From Verrucomicrobiota bacterium (GTDB lineage Bacteria > Verrucomicrobiota > Verrucomicrobiia > Limisphaerales > UBA8199), in assembly GCA_026397855.1 (NCBI GenBank), contig JAPLUA010000258.1, forward strand, positions 1 through 6,482: a stretch of 6,482 nt of DNA, read 5' to 3'. Every line of letters begins with the position of its first letter. Position 1 is the first letter of the stretch. A program made the position numbers and the translations under genes. Shown here in pieces: positions 1 through 6,264 of the stretch. The notes below the pieces were generated by a model that did no database searches, was not told where the DNA came from, and saw only the letters and a list, made by a program, of their open reading frames with translations.

Positions 1-2031
1 GTCGGCTTCGGGCAGGCCGTGGGGGTCGAAGCGGTAGCGGTAGTGCAAGCGCAGCAGCTCCTGCAACCGGCTTTGGAGGTCCGCCAGCGCCGGGTCATTT
101 GTCGCGCGCAGGAGCCACGCGGACAGCGGCTCGCCGGGCTGCCGGCCAGCGCCCCGCTCGGCCAGGCGCTGTTCGATCTGGTAGAACTCCGAGTCGAGCC
201 CCGGCCAGGAGTCGAGTGTGCCCGGGGCTTCGCGGGACTGGTTTTTCTGCCGTCGCCGGCTGCGGAAGATGATCTGGTAGAGCAGCAGGGCCAGGATCGG
301 CACCAGCGCCCACAAGAGGTATTGGCGCAGTTGGCTCTGGCCCCAGCGGAAGCGGGAGAACTCAAAGTAGATGCGCGACCAGAAGTCCCAGAACGCCTGG
401 ATCGGCGAGGCGTGATCGGCTTCCTCCTTGATCCACGATCCCGGGGTGGTGTCGAAGTCCTGCCAGATTTTAGCAGTTTCATTCCAGACCAGGCACCAGG
501 CGTGGGCGTCGCGCTGGCGGACAATGTATTTGCGGCCGTAGGCCTCATGCACGGCGTAACCGACGGCATAGCGGGCGGGGATTCCGAGCTGGCGCAGGAG
601 CAGGACGGTGGCGGTGGCAAAGTATTCGCAGTGGCCGGCGCGGCTCTTGATGAGGAATCGGCTGAGCGGGGTTTCGTTGGTGCCGTAGAGCCGCCCGGGG
701 CCCTGCCAGGTGGTGTAGCGGAACTTGCCTGAGCTCTGGAAAAAGGCGGCGAGCGAGCGCAGGGCCTGCCTGCGATTGCGCGGCTCCAGGCCCAGCTCGG
801 CAATGACCTCGCTGAGCGCGTTGGTCTCCCTGGGCGAAACGGCGAGGTCCGCGTCCGTATTGCTGGGGGAGTCAACGGTCTCCCCCGGCCCGTAGAGGGC
901 ATCGAAGACCACGAGCCCCGGTCCTTCCGCCAGGACGGCGCCCAGGAGGCTCTTCTGCAAGGTGAACGCGGAGAGGTTTTCGAGCTGACCGCAGCCGCTG
1001 GGCAGGGGCAGCAGGGCCTTGCCGCCGGGGAGGTAACAGGCCAGCTTGACGGCCTCGCTGTTGGTTTTGCCGGGCAGCAGCCTCCAAGTGGTGTGGTTGG
1101 CCTCCTCGGTGATGGGTTCGAAGCGGTCCCGGGCGACCTCGGTGTACCAGGTCCCCGTTTTGTAGGTGCGGTAGCTGGCTTCCCGCAGCAGGCCGGGCGG
1201 GCGGCTCCCCTCCGCCAGCTCCAGGCGAATCACAATCCTGCCCGAGCCTTTCAAGCGGCCGATCTTGCCAAGCGCCGTCTTGCTTTGCATCGGGTCGGCG
1301 CCGCCGCCCACCGCGCGCGCGAGCCACTGGGGATAGTGGCCTTCAATCAGGCGGTAGAGCCGGCCGGCAGCGATCTGGCCGCCGTAGCCCAGGGCAATTG
1401 CGGCAGCGAGGGTCCCGACCCATGCCGCCGGGCTGAACCGCCGCGAGCGCAGGGACCAAAGCCCCCACACCAGCAGCACGGCCAGGCCCCAGAAGAAGCT
1501 CGAATCGTCCCGGACGCGGAACGCGGCGGCGAACAGGCAGGTGGCGAAGTAGGCAAACGCGACGTTCACGTTGGGTGCCTGGGGCGAAGACTGGCCGCCC
1601 TTGCGCACCGGCTGCCAGCGCCAATGCATCAGGAGCGAAATCGTCTCCGGCGGGATGCCCTCGCGGACGTTGAACGTCTGCGCGGCAATGAACAGGAAGA
1701 ACACCATCGGCAGCGCGCGGAGCCAGATGGCGACCGCGCGGGCGCTGGCAACGCCGGAGCTGCGATGGTTGGCCATGCTGGGGTCTTGCAGGAATCCGAT
1801 GAAGTCCGCCGGGCCGCCGGTGGATGTGAAGGCATAGACCGCCACCGCCAGCAGCAGCAGCGCACAGAAGACCCAGATCCGGCGGAAATCCTCGTCTCCC
1901 AGATCCCACCGCGGCTTGACCCACCGCGCGCTTTCCAGCACCACGGCTATGACCGCGCTGGCGGCGAGGTAATCGGTCTGCCAGCCCCAGAAGAGCAGCG
2001 CCGCCCCGAGGAGGAAGGGGGGGGGCTTCAT
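1..2031 (-). CDS. TgpA-like membrane transglutaminase (3' end cut by window edge)
   Basis: The frame is open from ATG (2031-2029) to position 1, giving 677 codons with no stop; the C-terminus lies outside the window. Several hydrophobic segments are seen at about residues 4-34, 52-70, 98-118, 153-170, 178-193 and 200-222, resembling the N-terminal membrane domain of TgpA-like proteins. An extracytoplasmic region follows, with a transglutaminase-like core at about 430-535. Its apparent catalytic triad is Cys468 in SRAGHCEYFATA, His510 in RDAHAW and Asp527 in DFDTTPG. A further membrane helix lies at 571-588, followed by a charged tail with a YRYRFDP segment typical of the C-terminal DUF4129-like region. 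These proteins are cysteine-protease-fold enzymes anchored in the inner membrane; the substrate is unknown. It is the last visible gene of the MoxR-DUF58-transglutaminase cluster. Codons 3-5 are a run of nine C, and no Shine-Dalgarno motif precedes the ATG. The family call is firm; orthology with TgpA itself is not proven. Confidence 0.9.
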   Translation of the reverse strand, partial: MKPPPFLLGAALLFWGWQTDYLAASAVIAVVLESARWVKPRWDLGDEDFRRIWVFCALLLLAVAVYAFTSTGGPADFIGFLQDPSMANHRSSGVASARAVAIWLRALPMVFFLFIAAQTFNVREGIPPETISLLMHWRWQPVRKGGQSSPQAPNVNVAFAYFATCLFAAAFRVRDDSSFFWGLAVLLVWGLWSLRSRRFSPAAWVGTLAAAIALGYGGQIAAGRLYRLIEGHYPQWLARAVGGGADPMQSKTALGKIGRLKGSGRIVIRLELAEGSRPPGLLREASYRTYKTGTWYTEVARDRFEPITEEANHTTWRLLPGKTNSEAVKLACYLPGGKALLPLPSGCGQLENLSAFTLQKSLLGAVLAEGPGLVVFDALYGPGETVDSPSNTDADLAVSPRETNALSEVIAELGLEPRNRRQALRSLAAFFQSSGKFRYTTWQGPGRLYGTNETPLSRFLIKSRAGHCEYFATATVLLLRQLGIPARYAVGYAVHEAYGRKYIVRQRDAHAWCLVWNETAKIWQDFDTTPGSWIKEEADHASPIQAFWDFWSRIYFEFSRFRWGQSQLRQYLLWALVPILALLLYQIIFRSRRRQKNQSREAPGTLDSWPGLDSEFYQIEQRLAERGAGRQPGEPLSAWLLRATNDPALADLQSRLQELLRLHYRYRFDPHGLPEAD
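2017..2025 (-). repeat. C9 homopolymer in codons 3-5 of the transglutaminase gene
   Basis: Nine consecutive G on the plus strand encode Pro3-Pro4-Pro5 of the minus-strand gene. Nine is the count that keeps the ATG in frame with the rest of the protein. A change of one base would shift the frame just after the start. The run could be a slippage site or a place prone to sequencing error. Confidence 0.75.
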
Positions 2032-2034
2032 GAG

Positions 2035-2111
2035 GGGTGGCGGGTGACGGGGGACGAGTGGCGGGTGACGGGGGACGGGTGACGAGTGACGGGGGACGGG
2101 GGACGGGGGGC
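2035..2111 (-). repeat. Eleven degenerate 7-bp tandem repeats upstream of the transglutaminase gene
   Basis: Eleven consecutive 7-bp units fill 2035-2111 with no change in phase. Read in the direction of the downstream gene, the units are GTCACCC, GTCACTC, GTCCCCC or close variants (GCCACCC, GCCACTC, GCCCCCC). The last unit ends 3 nt (CTC) before the ATG at 2031. The array takes up most of the 109-bp gap after the DUF58 stop. The remaining piece, 2112-2140, is a G-rich stretch on the plus strand with an imperfect GCGAGGGG direct repeat and no recognisable gene or terminator. Read in the plus direction, the array gives artefactual heptapeptides such as WRVTGDE. Confidence 0.85.
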
Positions 2112-2140
2112 GCGAGGGGTGAGGATTGCGAGGGGGGAGG

Positions 2141-3487
2141 TCATGTCAGGTTTGCCAGGCCTTCCTCGATCCGGCCAATTTGCAGCACGTGGAAGCGGTG
2201 GGGGGCGTCGCGGAGCGGGCCGGGGTCGGGCGACGGGTCCCCGCCGGGCTCGACGATGACGAGCACGAGCACCGGCATGCCGAGGCGGCAGAGTTTATCA
2301 ATGAAACCGCGCCGCTCCTCATCCCACTCCAGGAACACGCAGATGCAGCCGCTCAATGCGCCGACGTGGGAGAGCACCAGGTGCTCCAGCGCCTGGAACG
2401 AGCGGTCGGGGCACGCCCGCACTGACGCCAGGATCTCGAGCATCTGATCCTCGCGGGCCAGGCCGCGCCCGGCGGTGAAGCAGTAGGATTGCGGGCCGAC
2501 GAAGAGCAGATCGAGGAGCGATTCCTGGGTTTGAACCGTGCAGACGAACGACGCCGCAACCGAGACGGCTTCCTCGAACACCTCGCTGTGCTGGTGATCG
2601 GTGAACGTGTCCAGCACCAGGGCGTGCCGCACGAAGAACTCGTCCTCGAACTCCTTCACCACCGGTTTGCCGGCCTTGGCCCAGCTCCGCCAGTGGATGT
2701 GGCGCAGCGGATCGCCGTTGCGGTAGTCGCGCAGGGCGACAAACTCGTCGCTCTGCCCGACGCTCGCGGCCAGCGCCACCCCGCCCTCCTGGTATTTCAT
2801 CGTGCCCGGCAGGGCGATGGGCGGCAACGGGTAGCGATTCGGCAGGATCAGCGCCGCCTGGGGCAGAGGGATCGTGACAAAAGCGCGGAAGAGCCCGAGG
2901 GGGTCCGGGCGGGCCAGGGTGATCCCATCGAAACGGAGCACCCCGCGGCGCAGGGGGGTCAGTTCCACCCGGACCTCGGTCTCCTGGTTCGGCGCCGCCG
3001 CCGGCACCTCGGCCTGACGAACCGTCGCCAGCTTGAAGCGATTGGCCCGGCGGCCCGGGCTGACCCGGAACGAGCGGACGCGCTTCTCCTCGGCCCGCTG
3101 CGCGGCGCGCCAGTCCTTGTACGAAGGCCGCGGGTCAGCCAGGTTCTCCAGGAGCGTCAGGCCGCTCTGCGTCCGGGTGCTCAGGTTTCGCAGCACGATG
3201 CGGTAGCTGAAAGGAGAGCCGACGGTGCCCAGGGCCGGCAGCAGGCGGTTGGCGGTGAAGCGCGCGCGAAACGACCCGGCAAAACAAACCGCCACGAGCA
3301 TCAAACACAGCAGCAGGATAAACGCCTGGTAAGAGGCGCTCAGATCGAGATCCACCCCGGCCACGCCGACGGTCATGAGGGCGCCAAGCATCGCCAGCCC
3401 CGGTTTGGTGAACCGCCGCAGCGCCCAGTAGCGCAGCCCGGAGTAAAGCCGGTAGAGGCGATAAAAGAGCTTCCGGACAGGGTTCAC
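2141..3487 (-). CDS. DUF58 domain-containing membrane-anchored protein
   Basis: The product is 448 residues and starts with GTG at 3487-3485; an in-frame TGA two codons upstream (3493-3491) rules out a longer form. The N-terminus is basic (RKLFYRLYRLYSGLRYW), followed by two likely transmembrane segments at about 31-47 and 53-71, so most of the chain is probably outside the lipid bilayer, anchored at its N-terminus. The middle contains a beta-rich region with the LTPLRRGVLRFDG segment (176-188). The DUF58 signature is at about 248-283, including ALRDYRNGDPLRHIHWR and KPVVKEFEDE. The C-terminal third (about 288-410) has hydrophobic strands (ALVLDTF, LLDLLFVG, CICVFLEW, VLVLVIVE) that suggest a von Willebrand factor A-like fold, as seen in relatives. 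DUF58 proteins are commonly encoded next to MoxR ATPases and transglutaminases and are presumed partners; the biochemical role is unknown. The start has no clear Shine-Dalgarno motif. Confidence 0.93.
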   Translation of the reverse strand: MNPVRKLFYRLYRLYSGLRYWALRRFTKPGLAMLGALMTVGVAGVDLDLSASYQAFILLLCLMLVAVCFAGSFRARFTANRLLPALGTVGSPFSYRIVLRNLSTRTQSGLTLLENLADPRPSYKDWRAAQRAEEKRVRSFRVSPGRRANRFKLATVRQAEVPAAAPNQETEVRVELTPLRRGVLRFDGITLARPDPLGLFRAFVTIPLPQAALILPNRYPLPPIALPGTMKYQEGGVALAASVGQSDEFVALRDYRNGDPLRHIHWRSWAKAGKPVVKEFEDEFFVRHALVLDTFTDHQHSEVFEEAVSVAASFVCTVQTQESLLDLLFVGPQSYCFTAGRGLAREDQMLEILASVRACPDRSFQALEHLVLSHVGALSGCICVFLEWDEERRGFIDKLCRLGMPVLVLVIVEPGGDPSPDPGPLRDAPHRFHVLQIGRIEEGLANLT

Positions 3488-3603
3488 GGTTCAGGCGGGT
3501 TCGGTCCTGCGCCAGCCCCTCCCCGGGAATGGCGCTTACTTAAGCTCCTTTTGTCTTGGCGCATGGGGATCTAAATCCAGAGACGCATCCGGCGCCACCG
3601 CAT
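3488..3603. other. DUF58 upstream region with a small inverted repeat
   Basis: This is the leader between the large palindromic repeat and the DUF58 start. It contains one perfect 6-bp inverted repeat, GCGCCA (3509-3514) and TGGCGC (3530-3535), with a 15-nt loop. On the minus strand there is also an AAAAGGAGC stretch near 3545-3553, but no usable DUF58 start lies at ribosome-binding distance because the frame is closed by TGA at 3493-3491. I see no convincing promoter and no gene. Confidence 0.35.
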
Positions 3604-3739
3604 CGTAACGCAGACTTTCAGTCTGCTGTATCGCAGGTTTTCAACCTGCTGGCCTGACCCGCTGCAGGCGTGCTTGAATACGGCCGACGCTCTGCCGATT
3701 ACAAATCGGCGATACAGCAGACTACAAGTCTGCGTTACG
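3604..3739. repeat. Nested palindromic repeat of four 17-nt hairpins in a 136-bp inverted repeat
   Basis: The outer arms, 3604-3634 and 3709-3739, are 31 nt each and match as reverse complements at 29 of 31 positions. Inside are four 7-bp perfect hairpins with 3-nt loops. Two on the left have loop TTC: GCAGACT/AGTCTGC (3610-3626) and GCAGGTT/AACCTGC (3633-3649). Two on the right have loop ACA: GCCGATT/AATCGGC (3694-3710) and GCAGACT/AGTCTGC (3717-3733). The linkers are mirrored too: CGTAAC and TGTATC on the left, GATACA and GTTACG on the right, giving a 23-nt period. A 44-nt core (3650-3693) separates the halves. The element lies 25 bp after the MoxR stop and 116 bp before the DUF58 start, so it should be within any transcript joining them. 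It resembles dispersed REP-like or MITE-like palindromes. No transposase or target duplication is seen. Confidence 0.92.
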
Positions 3740-3764
3740 GGAACATGCGAAGCGCGCGTCTGGA

Positions 3765-4715
3765 TCATGCGGGCACCTTGATACTTTTTACGACCTCATC
3801 CACGACGCCGCGGGCGGTCTGGCCGGAGAAGCGGGCCTGGGGCTGCATCATCAGCCGATGCGCAATGACCGGCACGGCCAGTTCCTGGATCTGGTCCGGG
3901 GTGACGAAGTCCAGGCCATCAAACAGTGCCAGGGCCTGCGCGGCTTTCATCAGGGCGATGGAGGCGCGCGGGCTGGCACCCAACTGCACCCCCGACGCCC
4001 CGCGCGTCGCGCTGACCAGGCTCACAATGTAGCGCTTCAGCTCCGCGCTGATCCGCACATCCTGCGCCGCGCGCTTCAGCGCCAGCACCTCGGTCAGCGA
4101 GGCGCAGGGCTTCAGCTCGTCCAGCGGGTGATTGTGCTCCTGGGCGGTGAGGATGACGACCTCCTCGTCCGGATGAACGTAGCCGAGCGCGAACCGCATC
4201 GCGAAGCGGTCCATCTGCGCCTCGGGCAGGGGGTAGGTGCCCCGGAACTCCACCGGGTTCTCCGTGGCGATGACGAAGAACAGGTCCTCCAGGTTGCGGC
4301 GCTCGCCGTCCACGCTCACCTGGCTCTCGCCCATGGCCTCGAGCAAAGCCGATTGCGTGCGCGGGGAGGCGCGGTTGATCTCATCGGCCAGGAGGATGTT
4401 GGTGAAGATGGGGCCTTCGTGGAAGTGGAACTGCTGGTCGCGCTGGCTGAACACCGACACGCCCAGGATGTCCGAGGGCAGCAGGTCGGGGGTGAACTGA
4501 ATGCGCTTGAAACGGGCGTCAATGGACCGCGCGAGCGCCTTGGCCAGGGTGGTCTTCCCGGTGCCGGGGAAATCCTCCAGCAGCAGGTGCCCGCCGCTGG
4601 CCAGGGCGGCCAGCAGCTTGCGCGTCGAGCCGGCCTGGCCTTGCATGATCTTGGCGATATTGGCGGCGATTCTCTGGTAAACCTCGCGGGCGGCCTGGTG
4701 AGTGTTGGATGTCAT
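3765..4715 (-). CDS. MoxR-family AAA+ ATPase
   Basis: The product is 316 residues, the normal length for the MoxR family, starting with ATG at 4715-4713. Motifs appear in the expected order: Walker A EDFPGTGKTT (47-56), the family segment FTPDLLPSDILG (74-85), Walker B LLADEINRA (108-116), sensor 1 ATENP (150-154), the GTYPLPEAQMDRF motif (159-171) and sensor 2 GASPRA (246-251). All key ATPase residues are present. MoxR proteins are soluble cytoplasmic ATPases that act as chaperone-like remodelers, often for partners encoded alongside, here DUF58 and transglutaminase proteins. The gene is the first of the minus-strand cluster and is transcribed away from the aminotransferase gene across a 258-bp divergent region. 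No strong Shine-Dalgarno motif lies before the ATG. The family assignment is secure; the specific client complex is unknown. Confidence 0.96.
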   Translation of the reverse strand: MTSNTHQAAREVYQRIAANIAKIMQGQAGSTRKLLAALASGGHLLLEDFPGTGKTTLAKALARSIDARFKRIQFTPDLLPSDILGVSVFSQRDQQFHFHEGPIFTNILLADEINRASPRTQSALLEAMGESQVSVDGERRNLEDLFFVIATENPVEFRGTYPLPEAQMDRFAMRFALGYVHPDEEVVILTAQEHNHPLDELKPCASLTEVLALKRAAQDVRISAELKRYIVSLVSATRGASGVQLGASPRASIALMKAAQALALFDGLDFVTPDQIQELAVPVIAHRLMMQPQARFSGQTARGVVDEVVKSIKVPA

Positions 4716-4973
4716 GAATTGAATGGGCGGATATGAGTCGTCGGCTTCGGCATTATCGGCCGGGTCGGGCCTGTCGGCAAGCCGGCAGACCTGGCGTCAC
4801 CGGCGCATCGTGCCGCCGCCCCCGGGCCAGCCTGGAAGGTTGGCCGACAGGAGCAAGCCGGAGGCTCGCTCTACTACGAAACGGAGGGCATCCAGAAGCG
4901 CGAAACTAATTTTCTGCGAGGATAGTGTAAAAATGTCTTGTTTCCCGGCGGCGCTCCGGTAGCCTCCGGCCCC
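4716..4973. promoter_or_regulatory. Divergent intergenic region between MoxR and aminotransferase genes
   Basis: These 258 bp separate two genes transcribed away from each other, so promoters for both should lie here. An AT-richer island at about 4902-4941, in otherwise GC-rich DNA, is the best candidate promoter area for the plus-strand aminotransferase. It contains TAAAAA at 4928-4933, but I cannot find a convincing -35 partner. The left part holds several small hairpins, described separately. Short open frames crossing the region have no recognisable protein features. Confidence 0.4.
4771..4871. repeat. Cluster of three short hairpins in the divergent region
   Basis: Three imperfect palindromes lie close together. 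At 4771-4788, CTGTCGGC and GCCGGCAG face each other across AA with one T-G pair. At 4825-4845, GGCCAGCCT and AGGTTGGCC form a 9-bp stem with one G-T pair and loop GGA. At 4851-4871, GAGC-A-AGCC pairs with GGCT-C-GCTC around another GGA loop, with one A-C mismatch. The last two are each 21 nt and 5 nt apart, so they share size and loop. They lie in the MoxR leader and in the distal upstream region of the aminotransferase gene. They may be a decayed REP-like element or regulatory structures. Confidence 0.6.
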
Positions 4974-6158
4974 ATGAAAGTTGAATTCTACGGACATGTC
5001 CGTCAATACCATAACATCAAATCGGAAATTGATACGAATATCCAGAAGGTTCTGGAGAGCGGCCAATACGTCATGGGCCCCATGCTCAAGCAGCTCGAAG
5101 GCGAACTCGCAGCCTATCACGGCACGAAGTACGCCATCGGCCTGGGCAACGGCACCGACGCCATCTGGCTGGCTCTGATGGCCCTCGGGATCGGCCCCGG
5201 GGATGAAGTCATCACCCACCCGAACACCTTCTTCGCCACCGCGGAAGCCATCTGGATCGCCGGCGCCACCGCCGTCTTTGTCGATTGCTGCCCCAAGACC
5301 AAGTGCATTGATCCGAGCAAGATCGAAGCGGCGATCACCCCCAAGACCAAGGCGATCATCCCCGTCCACCTGTATGGCCAATGCGCCGACATGGTTGCTA
5401 TCAAGCAGATTGCCGATAAGCACAACCTCAAGATCATCGAGGACAACGCCCAGGCCATCGGCGCCGCCGGCCCGAACTTCAAGATCGGCCAGCTCAGCGA
5501 CGCCGCCACCACGAGCTTCATCATCCAGAAGAACCTCGGCACGTTTGGCGACAGCGGTGCGCTCGTCACCAACAACGCGGACATTGACGCCCAGGTGCGC
5601 CGGTTGCGCAATCACGGCTCGACGGCCCGCAATGTCCACAGCTACGGCTTCAACAGCCGCCTGGACGACATCCACGCCGGCATCCTGAGCGCCAAGCTCA
5701 AGCACATTGACTCGTATAATGACGCCCGCCGCAAGTGGGCCGCCCGCTACACCGCCGGCCTGAAGGATTGCAAGACGTTCGACATGCCCGTCGAGCTGCC
5801 CGGCTATCACCACGTCTTCCACCTCTACGTCATCGAGACCAAGAAGGTCGAATGGCGCGACCAGTTGGTGGATTTCCTGGTCAAGAACGGCGTGGACGCC
5901 AAGACCCATTACTCGATCGCCATCCACAAACAGGCTGGCTATCCGTGGGGCAAGCAAGCCCGCATCGTCGGCCCCGTCCCCTACGCCGAAGCCAACGCAG
6001 CCTGCTGCGTCAGCCTCCCGATGTTCCCCGAACTCACCGCCGAGGAAGTGGACTACGTCATTGCCAAGGTCAAGGAATGGGACGCGCAGCATGCCGCCCA
6101 GGCCCCCGCCGGCAAAGGCCCCGCCCAAGCCGGCGCCACCTGCTGCTGCTCCAAGTAG
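4974..6158 (+). CDS. DegT/DnrJ/EryC1/StrS-family PLP-dependent aminotransferase
   Basis: The product is 394 residues, a normal family length. I chose ATG at 4974 (MKVEFYGHVRQYH) over an in-frame TTG at 4938, whose 12 extra residues (FPGGAPVASGP) look like untranslated leader. Family landmarks are GNGTDAIWLAL (58-68, phosphate-binding region), NTFFATAEAI (84-93), VHLYG (131-135), EDNAQAIG (156-163; Asp157 should contact the PLP pyridine nitrogen), IIQKNLGTFGDSGA (183-196; Lys186 is the likely Schiff-base lysine) and GFNSRLDDIHAGIL (225-238). Such enzymes transfer an amino group, usually from glutamate or glutamine, to keto-sugars or cyclitols, often nucleotide-linked; some relatives serve as dehydratases. 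The adjacent oxidoreductase fits an oxidise-then-aminate pair. The C-terminus has an Ala/Pro/Gly-rich tail from about 373, ending CCCSK. Substrate unknown. Confidence 0.94.
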   Translation: MKVEFYGHVRQYHNIKSEIDTNIQKVLESGQYVMGPMLKQLEGELAAYHGTKYAIGLGNGTDAIWLALMALGIGPGDEVITHPNTFFATAEAIWIAGATAVFVDCCPKTKCIDPSKIEAAITPKTKAIIPVHLYGQCADMVAIKQIADKHNLKIIEDNAQAIGAAGPNFKIGQLSDAATTSFIIQKNLGTFGDSGALVTNNADIDAQVRRLRNHGSTARNVHSYGFNSRLDDIHAGILSAKLKHIDSYNDARRKWAARYTAGLKDCKTFDMPVELPGYHHVFHLYVIETKKVEWRDQLVDFLVKNGVDAKTHYSIAIHKQAGYPWGKQARIVGPVPYAEANAACCVSLPMFPELTAEEVDYVIAKVKEWDAQHAAQAPAGKGPAQAGATCCCSK

Positions 6159-6175
6159 CATCCAGATAGAATCTG

Positions 6176-6212
6176 AACGGGCGCCACGGGATTCCCCCCG
6201 GGCGCCCGTTTT
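6176..6212 (+). terminator. Intrinsic terminator after the aminotransferase gene
   Basis: A perfect 10-bp stem, AACGGGCGCC (6176-6185) with GGCGCCCGTT (6201-6210), is extended by an inner CGGG/CCCG pairing (6187-6190 with 6197-6200) after a one-base bulge, leaving a 6-nt loop. A run of four T (6209-6212) closes the structure, two of them within the stem. It begins 18 nt after the TAG stop. The very GC-rich stem supports Rho-independent termination; the short T tract could allow some read-through to the oxidoreductase gene. Confidence 0.85.
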
Positions 6213-6226
6213 CACACCCACCAAAG

Positions 6227-6261
6227 ATCACGTTTCACGAATCACGCATCACGAATCACGT
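6227..6261 (+). repeat. Five 7-bp tandem repeats upstream of the oxidoreductase gene
   Basis: Five contiguous heptamers run ATCACGT, TTCACGA, ATCACGC, ATCACGA, ATCACGT; the core TCACG is constant. The last unit ends 3 nt (CTT) before the ATG at 6265. The array occupies the space between the terminator and the start codon, where a promoter and 5' untranslated leader would be expected, and there is no Shine-Dalgarno motif. Orientation, 7-bp period and distance to the start match the array upstream of the transglutaminase gene. Confidence 0.88.
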
Positions 6262-6264
6262 CTT

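Noticed and set aside
1093..2082. A 329-codon plus-strand open frame opposite the transglutaminase gene
   Set aside because: The minus strand encodes a catalytic triad and membrane helices across the whole stretch. The plus frame is Arg/Ala/Gln-rich and ends in repeat-derived WRVTGDE peptides.
2134..2145. GGGGGGAGG followed by ATG on the plus strand, resembling a ribosome-binding site and start
   Set aside because: The frame it opens is short, lies antisense to the DUF58 3' end, and has no recognisable features. The G-rich stretch belongs to the neighbouring repeat region.
3480..3510. A possible third heptamer-like run around the DUF58 GTG start (GTGAACC, CTGAACC)
   Set aside because: Only two similar units, with no constant 7-bp phase beyond them; too little to distinguish from chance.
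2489..3574. A 361-codon plus-strand open frame opposite DUF58
   Set aside because: Low-complexity Arg/Gln/Ala translation, antisense to a clear DUF58 protein.
3604..3739. CRISPR array interpretation of the hairpin repeats
   Set aside because: Only four units, arranged as mirrored pairs with different stem sequences and 6-nt linkers; no direct repeats with unique spacers of 25-40 nt.
3604..3739. Intrinsic terminator after MoxR
   Set aside because: No T tract follows the hairpins in the minus-strand direction, and the multi-hairpin symmetry fits a repeat element better.
3571..3768. Short open frame on the minus strand spanning the palindromic repeat
   Set aside because: It is made largely of the repeat itself and reads into peptides typical of spurious repeat translation.
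3858..4736. A 292-codon plus-strand open frame opposite MoxR
   Set aside because: Antisense to a gene with complete AAA+ motifs; no domain of its own.
4797..6224. A 475-codon open frame on the minus strand, longer than the plus-strand aminotransferase it overlaps
   Set aside because: It is the antisense shadow of a GC-rich gene: its translation is Gly/Ala/Val/Asp-rich and has no recognisable domain, while the plus-strand frame carries all aminotransferase motifs.
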